From NCBI GenBank assembly GCA_900660155.1, contig CABFPE010000560.1, forward strand, positions 452,103 to 516,102: DNA of 64,000 bases, read 5' to 3'. The DNA is from Hofstenia miamia. Its lineage: Eukaryota > Xenacoelomorpha > Acoela > Hofsteniidae. Under the pieces are notes generated by a model that worked only from the letters and a program-made list of their open reading frames with translations, was not told the origin of the DNA and made no database searches. Positions 36,931-46,694 of this stretch are shown one piece after another. A program made the translations under genes and the position numbers. Numbering within the stretch: the first letter of the stretch is position 1; every line of letters begins with the position of its first letter.

Positions 36931-39900
36931 TAGAGATCAGAGATATTTAGACCATTTAGATACCCAGGAATGGGACCTTAATCTTATATCTTTTTTTAGC
37001 AACTATGAAACAAACAGAAAACCAACCCCCAACATGACCCTGAGTATGAAGAGGAATTAATCTGCAAGATGAAACAAAGTGATCAACAACACCTAGATGA
37101 TCAGATGAAGGCACTTCCTGAAAACAAGAACTACCAGCAGAAGACACCCATTGCAGCTACAACTATGAGGGGAGACAACTCTCTGTGCATGAATTTGAGG
37201 AGCATAGAGTGCCTTTTGCCCATTTGTCTAACATAACCTTGCCCTATGTTGACTCAAAACCCCCTCCTAGTCCCAGTCCTTCCTTCTGTGACTCAGCTAG
37301 TATTAGGTCCCAAAAAGCCAAGAAATTTAAAGCTAAAGCATCAAAGGTTGGTGAGAAGATCTTACATCTGTACTTTATTGCTACTCAGAAGGCGGTCCAT
37401 TTAGTCAGAGATAATATATCAGAAGAAACAAAGAATAGGATCTAACCTGTTCAGTCGACTTGATTCCCTTTGTCATAGACGCCAAGCATAGACCTAAGAT
37501 CAACATGATTATTTGTTATGATTCTAAGATGTTAGCTGGCATGGCACGACCTTACTGGTGAAGTACTGTTCACAATATGTTCAATGAGGACTTCAACCTA
37601 TCTCATCTGTGCCAGTTTCTAAACAGTAAAGAAAGGATAAAGAAATTTGTATGCATTAACATTGATTTTGACAACCTACTAGTTGTCTACTTTTTTTGTG
37701 TCAATGAGGTAAACCACCCCCAAATCATGGAAAAGATTGAAATAGCCTATTGACTCACTAAAGTGGAGAAGATATGCCTCATTATGTTCCTAAAAGAAGA
37801 ATACCAGAACACCATCCTGGACAAAGTTGAAAGTTTGCACTTTCACATGGAGAACTTCACTGTTCTGTACAAAAGCTCCTATCAGCCCACCAGTATGTAT
37901 AATACTCACATAATCTCAGCTACTAAGATCATCTACACTGATCTGCTCTTGTGCAAGAAAATTCTGACACACAGTCTCACAGTTGATACTCATCTGATAA
38001 TTGATATGTGTATCCAGGCCCAGTCACTTGAGTCAATCAAAATTAGCTCACCTGGCCTCCACTCTGACATCTCTGATCTTCATTTCAGTTTTGCATTTTC
38101 ACAAAGTGCTGCTACCCTGCAAGAAATTGATGAGGTATGGACAAACCTGAAAGCTGATCACAGCCCAGAGACACAATGGCCTACCATTAACATTTGGAGC
38201 CCTACGTCACAATACCATTGATCATTTGAGAAAATGCTTGCAGAGTTACGCCTGTCCCATGACAAAACTTCTCAGAGAAAATGTTCTTGGAAAAATTCGC
38301 TCTGGAGATCCAATCTCATGGAGCCATGTGAGTTCTCGCCACTTTTCTCACAGTTGATGCTCATCTTCAGCTACCCATGGATAAAGCCATTAGAGAAAAA
38401 CTCACAAAACAGTGCTCCCATGAACTCACTATCAGTCCTGCAGCCTGGAAAGTTAAGAATTGGCTGCTCCACTCTTGCTTGTTGCCTGCCTTGCCTGGGA
38501 AGAATAAGAAAGCAATGGAACATTTTGAGAAATTCTATGCTTGTCTCATCAGATCCAGTGGACCCCTTGGTCACCTCCCACCACAGATGATCATCAACTG
38601 ATTAGGAGTCGCGTTTTCTGACTTAAATATCTTCTCAAAAAGTACATGTGGGGAGCAACCACTGAGACCAAGTGTCCTTCCCTTAACTTTGAGTACGTAC
38701 CTCTGTTTATGAGTTGACTTATGTGCCATGAATATGGCTCCACCAAACAGTTCATCTAATTGGTTGGTCACTATGACGTCTTGAACTGCAAGGAAATCTT
38801 ATTCAACCTGGAATGGCTCAATTATCCTGAGTGTGGATACAGTAAGCTTCCACAAACCCAGCAACAAGCTACCAAGAATGGCAAGGTCATCCCAATCACT
38901 ATCGTAGGGCAGACAATGAAAACGCCTGAACAGTTTTACCATGAGGAGGAACTCTTATCCTCCTCAGCTATTAAGGTATCACCTGCAACAAAAGCCCTCA
39001 TTGAAGCTGTTAACCTAGAAAAGTTTTCAGAGGTCACAGTCTCACCCAAGCTCACACCCGCCTGGTCTCTTATCAACAACAAATGAATCTTAACAATTGA
39101 GCACTGCCCAGAAGAATTTGCAGAGAAGCCAGTGATAGTTGATCACATTTTCAAGCCCAACAGCAACAATGACATCCTCAGCCTCATGAAATGGTGCCTC
39201 ACAGAAATGCTGACTAAAGAAGAGCTCATATTTCTACTATTGCCAGGGCAACAACTTGCCCTGGACGTAGAATGTACCACTGCCCGCCTTTGTCTCTCAA
39301 ATTGAAAATCTATGGAGCCACGTACTCTGCAGCAATTTTTGGGCTTCCATCAAGGATGCCAAGATAAACTACCCTGTTACAATTAGAACAGCTTCCCTTT
39401 GGAACAAGTCCAGCTTTGTCTAGTTGGAAAACAACGTCAAGAAAAACAACCTTCTCTGCATCCCACCGCCTTGTTTGATGACACCACTAATTCTGCCGTC
39501 ATGTAGAGTGCGCCAGGGAAAGAAGAAAGTCTCTGCCCATCTCACAGACAACATTAATTACATCTCTACCACCTCCAAAGTTAACCAATCTATGCAGACT
39601 AAGGAGTATAAGGATACCCATGACTCACTGCTAGAAGGTGGTAACCCTGAGCATGTATATATCAACAGGAAACTAACTATCCAAGATATTTTTCAGAAGG
39701 GCCAGCCTATCTCTACTCAGCTGGAGAAAATCCATTGAACCATCAATTAGCTAGACCCTCATGTTGTCATCCTATTTCAAGCTGGAGGTGACCTGATGTG
39801 GGCTAATAAAGCTGAGACTATGACGTGATATTACGATGTAACCAAGCATATCAAGATCATTACCATGCTACATGCTGGCATAACAGACCCCGAAGAAATG

Positions 39901-40511
39901 ATGCTGCAACAAGTAAACAAGTATTGCTCACTCTTCATTGACCATGCTACCCATATGGGATCTCTCAGGTAAGTCTTCCTTCACTTTTATCCTGAAACCA
40001 AGATTAGCGTGGATGATGCACACACCTTGGACACCAATGCCTTGATGATGCTCCTTATCACCCTCAAGGGTCTTTGTCTTTATGAGCATTTCTACGATAC
40101 CTTCACCCAGAGGTTGAACGTGTTGTGACAAAACTGTCCTATTAGTTCAAGGCTACCAGAGCTCAAATATTTCAGATTATGCAGCAAAACGTCACTCAAC
40201 AGGAGGCATTTATGCAAGTCACCAGGCAGCCCAGCTATGCAGCAGTTTCATCCTGGGAGAATATATTGGCCAAAGAGATGATTGAAGAAGCNCTAACTTA
40301 AGTGCACTTTCATGATCTGGCACAGAGACCCTTGAATCATTCCCTGTGATGTATCCAGACCACTACTAAACACAGCTTGATTAGNACCAGGCAGCCCAGC
40401 TATGCAGCAGTTTCATCCTGGGAGAATATATTGGCCAAAGAGATGATTGAAGAAGCCCAAAAGTTGTTGTGTGGTCCTACAGTCCAACTGTTACCACAGC
40501 CTTAACCGTGC
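36931..40511 (+). pseudogene. Long unrecognised coding-like region after integrase (element A)
   Basis: About 3.5 kb between integrase and the 3' LTR shows protein-like composition on the plus strand with many medium open stretches, for example 37763-38221 (EKICLIMFLKEEYQN...), 38760-39086 and 39424-39738. It begins with a Ser/Pro segment and then KVGEKILHLYFIATQ and DNISEETKN near 37345-37435; the same block follows integrase in element C (58223-58420). Typical Ty3/gypsy elements have only a short 3' UTR or an env-like gene here. I see no clear signal peptide, fusion peptide or transmembrane anchor, so an envelope origin is not supported. It may be an element-specific extra ORF or captured host sequence. 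Several breaks are present. Confidence 0.5.
40221..40456 (+). repeat. 71-bp duplication around a misplaced LTR scrap, bounded by single Ns
   Basis: 40221-40291 recurs at 40386-40456. Between the two Ns (40292 and 40385) lie 92 bp that match the family-2 LTR (47483-47574) instead of element A. This pattern is best explained by a wrong short contig placed in a gap. Confidence 0.85.
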
Positions 40512-40522
40512 AATGGGGGGCA
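40512..40522 (+). promoter_or_regulatory. Polypurine tract of gypsy A
   Basis: AATGGGGGGCA directly precedes the LTR start TGTAGAGTCACT. Such a purine run primes plus-strand DNA synthesis in this group. Confidence 0.7.
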
Positions 40523-40732
40523 TGTAGAGTCACTGGGGCCTCTCTTTTATTTTTATTTTAATTTTTAGGCACTCTCAAATTAATTTTGTGCTACTTTGTT
40601 TAATGAATTGTTAATTTGTGATTATTTTGAACATAAGTTTCAAACTTAGTGATTGTCCCCTCTGAGCTTAGAGGTCTTGGAAAAGCAACCAAGTTTTGGT
40701 CCACATTTCTTAAGCATCTTCCACCATTATAG

Positions 40733-41166
40733 TGTAATATCCTGTACCAGGCTTTATCACCATTGATTCACTGTTACCTTGTAAAATTGACTGTGTTATT
40801 GCAGGTAAGGATTTACTTATTGTTATTGCTTGTTTTAGTTTCTTCTATTACATTACGTAATCACAAATAACTATTCACTTTTTAGGTGCCCAAAGCAGAT
40901 CTCCACATCCAATTTCACCATTTCATCCAATGCTTGAGTGCCACTTCTCAGCTCAATCAAGATAGCTTATGTGTACCCTACATTAGTTCAGTGCTTACTC
41001 AAGGCATGACACAACTTGACTTAATCTCTATTGTGTGAAAGTGTTACATCTATTTGCAACCAGAAACTGTCACTAGTTGTTCATTCAATATTATATGTAG
41101 CCATTACCGAAATATATTGGCTTTATTAAATAAATATTGAACAACTTCCTAACCTACATTTACAAT
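40733..41166 (+). repeat. Family-2 LTR, left part, running into the gap
   Basis: It starts TGTAATATCCTGTACCAGGC and is collinear with 46827-47300 up to ACAACTTCCTAACCTACATT, where the N gap begins. Its right end would lie in the gap. Confidence 0.8.
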
Positions 41167-42166
41167 NNNNNNNNNNNNNNNNNNNNNNNNNNNNNNNNNN
41201 NNNNNNNNNNNNNNNNNNNNNNNNNNNNNNNNNNNNNNNNNNNNNNNNNNNNNNNNNNNNNNNNNNNNNNNNNNNNNNNNNNNNNNNNNNNNNNNNNNNN
41301 NNNNNNNNNNNNNNNNNNNNNNNNNNNNNNNNNNNNNNNNNNNNNNNNNNNNNNNNNNNNNNNNNNNNNNNNNNNNNNNNNNNNNNNNNNNNNNNNNNNN
41401 NNNNNNNNNNNNNNNNNNNNNNNNNNNNNNNNNNNNNNNNNNNNNNNNNNNNNNNNNNNNNNNNNNNNNNNNNNNNNNNNNNNNNNNNNNNNNNNNNNNN
41501 NNNNNNNNNNNNNNNNNNNNNNNNNNNNNNNNNNNNNNNNNNNNNNNNNNNNNNNNNNNNNNNNNNNNNNNNNNNNNNNNNNNNNNNNNNNNNNNNNNNN
41601 NNNNNNNNNNNNNNNNNNNNNNNNNNNNNNNNNNNNNNNNNNNNNNNNNNNNNNNNNNNNNNNNNNNNNNNNNNNNNNNNNNNNNNNNNNNNNNNNNNNN
41701 NNNNNNNNNNNNNNNNNNNNNNNNNNNNNNNNNNNNNNNNNNNNNNNNNNNNNNNNNNNNNNNNNNNNNNNNNNNNNNNNNNNNNNNNNNNNNNNNNNNN
41801 NNNNNNNNNNNNNNNNNNNNNNNNNNNNNNNNNNNNNNNNNNNNNNNNNNNNNNNNNNNNNNNNNNNNNNNNNNNNNNNNNNNNNNNNNNNNNNNNNNNN
41901 NNNNNNNNNNNNNNNNNNNNNNNNNNNNNNNNNNNNNNNNNNNNNNNNNNNNNNNNNNNNNNNNNNNNNNNNNNNNNNNNNNNNNNNNNNNNNNNNNNNN
42001 NNNNNNNNNNNNNNNNNNNNNNNNNNNNNNNNNNNNNNNNNNNNNNNNNNNNNNNNNNNNNNNNNNNNNNNNNNNNNNNNNNNNNNNNNNNNNNNNNNNN
42101 NNNNNNNNNNNNNNNNNNNNNNNNNNNNNNNNNNNNNNNNNNNNNNNNNNNNNNNNNNNNNNNNNN
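41167..42166. other. Assembly gap of exactly 1000 N
   Basis: A round-number placeholder; real length unknown. All open frames running through it are meaningless. Confidence 1.
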
Positions 42167-42408
42167 AAGTAAGGAGGATGGCTTCAAAGATATGGCTTCA
42201 GTGTGATGCTGTGTGAATTTGGTCACTGCTGAAATTTTTTATGGAATGGAATTTCTGTATTTGTTAGGCAAAATCAGTGAACCACCAATGTATGTTTTCT
42301 GTTGGAATGCAGGTCACTCTCTGCTATGGTAGACTTTGCAACCTTTGATCTAAACTCTTGAGTTAGCCAGTAATGCTAGAGTAGCCAGAGCTCCCCCATG
42401 GTTCTACA

Positions 42409-42430
42409 TGGTGACCCTGATGTGATGTTG
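42409..42430 (+). promoter_or_regulatory. Primer-binding site complementary to tRNA-Trp (element B)
   Basis: TGGTGACCCTGATGTGAT begins right after the LTR end TTCTACA. The 3' end of animal tRNA-Trp (...ACGTCGGGGTCACCA) predicts TGGTGACCCCGACGTGAT, which differs at only two positions, both C to T. A tRNA-Trp primer is known from the CsRn1 clade of Ty3/gypsy elements, so A, B and C may belong there. Confidence 0.75.
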
Positions 42431-42524
42431 GAAAAATTTGGGTGTCAGTTAAACTCTCTACTCTATTCTGTTGAAGTGTCCAAGTGAATCAATGCCTGGA
42501 GATGAACTCCAATCATGAAGTTTG

Positions 42525-43680
42525 TGTAACATCCTCCACCTAGCATATTTGCGCCGTGTATTAATACTGTTAATTATCCCTCAGTAAATTGCGGGTGAGG
42601 AGTTACCAAGTTGTTGAACTGTCAGACTTTCCTCTCTTATTAACTAGTTATGTTAATTAAATAATTGAGTATTGACCATCACTGTTTAGGTGACGGAGTC
42701 GCATGATGCTTCCTCTCCAGTTCTTCTGTTGGGCTACTGCCCAAAGCCGATCTCCACAAGGCAGTTCCTCTCCTTCATGAATGACGGTTGAATCCATGGC
42801 ACCATCTCAGCTCAACTGGGATTAATTATGTGTATCTTACCTTAGCTTAGTGCGTGCACTCATGTCAAGTTGTAACTGACTTAAACTCAATTTTGTAAAG
42901 TGTTTGTTGTTTTGATTTAGTAAAGCAACCAGGCATTGACACTAACTGCATATACATGATACTAAAGATAGCCATTACTGTAAAACTATCGGCTTAATAA
43001 TTTAATTAATAAGATTGCAGTTTCCTATGCTTACATTTAATAATAGTACAGTTAGGGTCATTTATCAGGTCGATTATAGTCAAGTCTCCTACTTTTAAGA
43101 ATATATATATATATATCCCTAAGTGTCGACTATCCAGTCGTTTCAAGCATTGATTATTTCATACATGTATTGATCAATAGTCAGACTAGGCAAGAATCGA
43201 AAAACTCCTAACCATAACATAAGTGCGGTTTCATGACTGGCACAAGGACCCTTCGAATCAATCCCATGATGGAATCCAGCCACTACTCGACACAACTTGC
43301 CTAGCTGCACATTTTATTAAATAATCAAACCAGATAAGAGTAGAATGAAAATAAAATAAACTCCGAAGAATTTATTGTTCATCAAAATTCTGGTTAGTTC
43401 AATGCTATTTATAAAAATTTTCAAAAGTACCTGCTGATTTCAAAATTCAAATAATTCGTCTGCCAAAATGGCTGTTCCTACGTAAGCGTTAATTCGCTCA
43501 ATATAATTTGTCAAATACTACTTGCTCAGCTAACAAGTTTTTCTTAATTTGAACAATATTATGGCTTAGTTGCATTGTACAAAGTAACTAAAATAATTAA
43601 CTAAATTTTACAATCAATTTCTAATTATTATCAATTGTTTGACATTATTCCTCGCTTTAGTTGCTTTGGATGATGCTACA
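42525..43680 (+). repeat. Solo LTR, family 2 (copy 3), 4-bp target duplication
   Basis: It runs from TGTAACATCCTCCACC to GATGATGCTACA, 1156 bp. TTTG flanks it on both sides (42521-42524 and 43681-43684). It has split the leader of gypsy B. It keeps some 22 CpGs, far more than the copy at 19528. Confidence 0.85.
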
Positions 43681-44095
43681 TTTGTGTACATACTGAAGTG
43701 GTCATCTGATTTTTGCCTGGTAATTGTGACATAGTGCCAAGCCATTACTGTTTCTATATCATACTTGGTTTGGTTCTTTCTCTTTGGTGTGAGCCAGCTG
43801 GGATAGTTGTTTCCCCTGGCCATGAATTGACTTCACTACCAATTGATGCATAACTTTGTCTCTTATGTTATTTTTACACTGCAGTTCTGTGCTGTGAAGC
43901 TGTCACTGAGCTTTGATGTTGTTCTTACTTGTTTTGGTTGTTATCTTGTTGTTGTCTTGTTCTTCTTGAATTTGGATTTAATACCATACCCTACATTGTG
44001 CTGTTACTGTTATTAGTTTTTATTTCTCCAAACCTGGTAGGAATGTCTCTCAATTTGTTGGAATTGTTTTCTGAATTTCCTACTGTTTTTCTTGC

Positions 44096-45210
44096 TAAAT
44101 GGAACTCCCACTCAGGGTCTCCCCAGTGTGAGTGCTAGCAGCCCAAACATTGCTCCTCACACCATTGGAATTAGTTCAATTGCTTCTCCCTTGTCATTTT
44201 ATCCTTATTTCATTCACCCACAGACACTGCTGTCTCCTGAACCTCAGAACACCAAGATTGATCAACTCTGAGTTACTCTTGCCAAACAAACCAGTCTACA
44301 TATTGCTTGCAAGCAATGCTTAAATTCGCTTCAAGCCAAGTTGTAACAGGCTTGTGATGCTCAATTGAGAGTAAGACGCTTTATTGACTCAATCCATGCT
44401 TTGGAAATACAACTTCAAACTTTGGCAACACCCCCCCTTCATCTCCACTGAGGCAGAGTAGCCTACCTCACTCTTCACTCTCCCAGTCTAGGGCTTCTGA
44501 GTATGTAACTCATGGTGTTTTACATAAAGCATTGGAATTTTTTCCTAATGCCTTTCAGAGCAAATTTCCAAAATGATTTCTGCTCACCTTCTGAGCAGCC
44601 CCATTGTCTCCACCTCAACACCATTGACACTGCAATTTGTTACCCCTGTTACCTCCTTCACAGCTGGAGAGCCCACCTTCATGCAGTCAGCTTTGACTCA
44701 AGTTCCCACATTGACCATAGTTGCTGCTCCAAAAGAGGTGATGATGTTTGCATGTACTTCATGCAGGTAGAAAGGCTATTTTGTTTAAGCAAGCTCATCC
44801 CCAAGTATTCAAAGCATGATTTTTTTTGTATATTTGTCCTGCCTAACATTCAAAGCCACCTTGAACTCAAATGCAATCCCAAGGATGATCTCAGTCTAAT
44901 TATTCATAAGGCTATTAGCATCATATATATGCTCCACAACACCACTCATATTGAAAAGGATGAAGAAGATCTCAAAGTTGATTCTTCTTCACCAAAGTCT
45001 CCTGCCTCTTCAAGCACTGTTGCTTCCACCATGAAAATAGAACTCAAGCATAACTGTTGTTTTCACTGTGGCCAGAAAGGGCACACTAAATCTTAGTACC
45101 AAGCTGTAATTCATTTAGTTGCCAATGGCAAAGGTTTTGTCATTGATGAACCAGAGGACCAAGAGTGTTCTCCTGAGTCATCTGTCAACTCAATTACTGA
45201 GTTAAACTAG
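44096..45210 (+). pseudogene. gag region of gypsy B with zinc knuckle
   Basis: Starts in sequence parallel to element A (GTPTQGLPSVSASSPN-like in both). The end has CCFHCGQKGHTKS, a CCHC-type zinc knuckle that binds RNA, at 45055-45093, then a segment matching the A and C gag ends (IHLVANGKGFVIDEP). It finishes with GTTAAAC-TAG at 45201-45210. The capsid middle is partly missing relative to A. Confidence 0.75.
45201..45210 (+). promoter_or_regulatory. -1 frameshift-type heptamer at the gag end, element B
   Basis: G-TTA-AAC followed directly by the gag stop codon. GTTAAAC is a known slippery heptamer (used for example in arteriviruses). It lies at the position of TTTAAAT in elements A and C. 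Confidence 0.55.
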
Positions 45211-45214
45211 TTGG

Positions 45215-46060
45215 AGCACTGCCTCCTAGAAAATGTGCACATGATGTTCTGGTAATCACTTTGCTGTTGCATACTAACTTTATCCCAGTAGATATAAATG
45301 GATCTTTGATAAATGTTTCTATTGATACCAGGGCCTCAGCCTTGATCATTAGTGACTCCTGTTACTCTAAGTTGTGTCTGTCACAAAATGATTTACTTCC
45401 ATCTACTGCACATCTGTTGGATGCCTCTGGATATTCCCTTTTGCTCAAAGGTTGCATACCAAACCTACAGCTACACATTCAGCAGGAACTATTTGTTGTT
45501 GATCTAATTTTCATCAATACCTGCAACCAGCCACTCCCATATGACATAATTTTGGGAAACAATTTTCTTGAACAGAATTCATGCATTATTGATTATGGTA
45601 ATAACACCATCTCCAACAGAGAGAGAGCAAACATTGGCAAGAGCTTACCACCATCCCCAGGCAGGACATCTCTTTAAGTTTTTCTGAATGTGTAATAGTT
45701 GAGCCTCATCATTGGTGATGAGTCCCAATCACCACCAACTCTGCCTACACTGGCAATGTTATGATTTCTGGATTTAAAGGAAAACACTTCCATGGAGTTA
45801 ACTTCTCACCTGATCTCTGTCTTGTTTCAAAAGGAAGGACATGTGTTACTATTCTAAATCGTTCTGATTCTCTGGTTAAAATAGATCCATCTCAACTGAA
45901 ACTTGTTGCAACTCCAGTTTGTCTGGAATTCAAGGCTGCTGCTTGTTCACTGATATTAACTGCCATTCACAATCTGGCAGAGCCAAGTAACAATGTTTGG
46001 ATCCCCCCTGTTAATGAGTGGAGTGCAAGTTGCTTTCTCATCTGCTCCAGCAGCATCATG
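45215..46060 (+). pseudogene. Protease region and pol linker of gypsy B
   Basis: The retropepsin half LINVSIDTRASALIISDSCY lies near 45310 and the ILGNNFLEQNSCIIDYGNN segment near 45550, parallel to element A. A further open stretch (45761-46060) contains LKLVATPVCLEFKAAAC, which also parallels A before the reverse transcriptase. No RT follows. Confidence 0.75.
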
Positions 46061-46063
46061 AGG

Positions 46064-46231
46064 AAGTATACTTCCACTCTTATGGATTTATTTTTCATAA
46101 AATTGGTCACTGTATAATTCTAACAAAACAAAACACATGTATTTTATATGATATATTTGTATAGATATGCAACAGCTGCAAGGGCAGAAGTATGCTTCCA
46201 TTCTTATGGATTTATTTTTCATAAAATTGGT
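46064..46231 (+). repeat. Imperfect direct repeat, about 46 bp
   Basis: AAGTATACTTCCACTCTTAT... at 46064-46110 recurs as AAGTATGCTTCCATTCTTAT... at 46187-46231. The first copy marks the end of recognisable gypsy B sequence. Confidence 0.75.
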
Positions 46232-46694
46232 CCAAATGCAAAAAAATTCATTAAAAACATATTAGTGCACAGTTTAAAAGGGGATATAATTGAACAATTA
46301 TTTATATGGGTGTGGCTGCAGTTTTTTGACCTCTGGCTGTAAAATCCTGAATTTCTAAAAAACACTTTTTTAATATCAAAATCAATAGAAAAGTGTAAAA
46401 AGTTATTAAAAATGATCACTTTTAGAAAAATACATATATACAACTGTGCCTTTCTTTACTAGTGACAGACATAGGTAATAAGAATAACATGAAATACTAA
46501 ATTTTTGCACTTTATGTTAAACAAAAAGACTGTTCATCAATGTATTGATCAGATCATATGAGAATAAGTTGAAATTGGCCTGCCCCAAAGGGAGGGCCCA
46601 GGCGCAAGGGACCCCTAAGTACCCCTGGTGGATATTACAGTTATGACCTCTGTGCATGTATTATTGTGCCATGTATTCCATCCAAAAAATTACC
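46232..46694. other. Unassigned stretch with a GC-rich patch
   Basis: AT-rich to 46560, then a short GC-rich patch (CCCAAAGGGAGGGCCCAGGC) that probably belongs to the following RT element. No motif recognised. Confidence 0.4.

Larger units (their letters stand above)
31640..40732 (+). mobile_element. Ty3/gypsy fossil A, nearly full length
   Basis: In order: 5' LTR remnant, primer-site-like sequence, gag, protease, reverse transcriptase/RNase H, integrase, a long unrecognised 3' region, a polypurine tract and the start of a 3' LTR. It is a Metaviridae-type element. It is broken at well over ten places and the LTRs have diverged, so the copy is old. Closest relatives in the window are elements B (same strand) and C (opposite strand). 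The 3' LTR is split by a family-2 LTR. Confidence 0.85.
40523..42408 (+). repeat. Family-1 LTR interrupted by a family-2 LTR and a gap
   Basis: It starts TGTAGAGTCACTGGGGCC just after the polypurine tract and ends TTCTACA just before a primer-binding site. The left part (40523-40732) matches the beginning and the right part (42167-42408) the end of the 785-bp solo LTR at 27303. The middle is replaced by a family-2 LTR starting at 40733 and a 1000-N gap. So this may be a single LTR serving as 3' end of A and 5' end of B. Confidence 0.65.
42167..46110 (+). mobile_element. Ty3/gypsy fossil B, 3'-truncated
   Basis: 5' LTR end, tRNA-Trp-type primer site, a leader split by a family-2 solo LTR, gag with zinc knuckle, protease, and the linker towards reverse transcriptase. 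The similarity to element A stops at about 46060-46110, before any RT motif. It is same-strand and same-family as A. Broken at several places. Confidence 0.8.

Noticed and set aside
36931-40511. Retroviral-type envelope gene in element A
   Set aside because: I see no signal peptide, fusion motif or C-terminal membrane anchor; left as unrecognised.
41126-42226. Long open frames of about 360 codons on both strands
   Set aside because: They run through the 1000-N gap; nearly all residues are undetermined.
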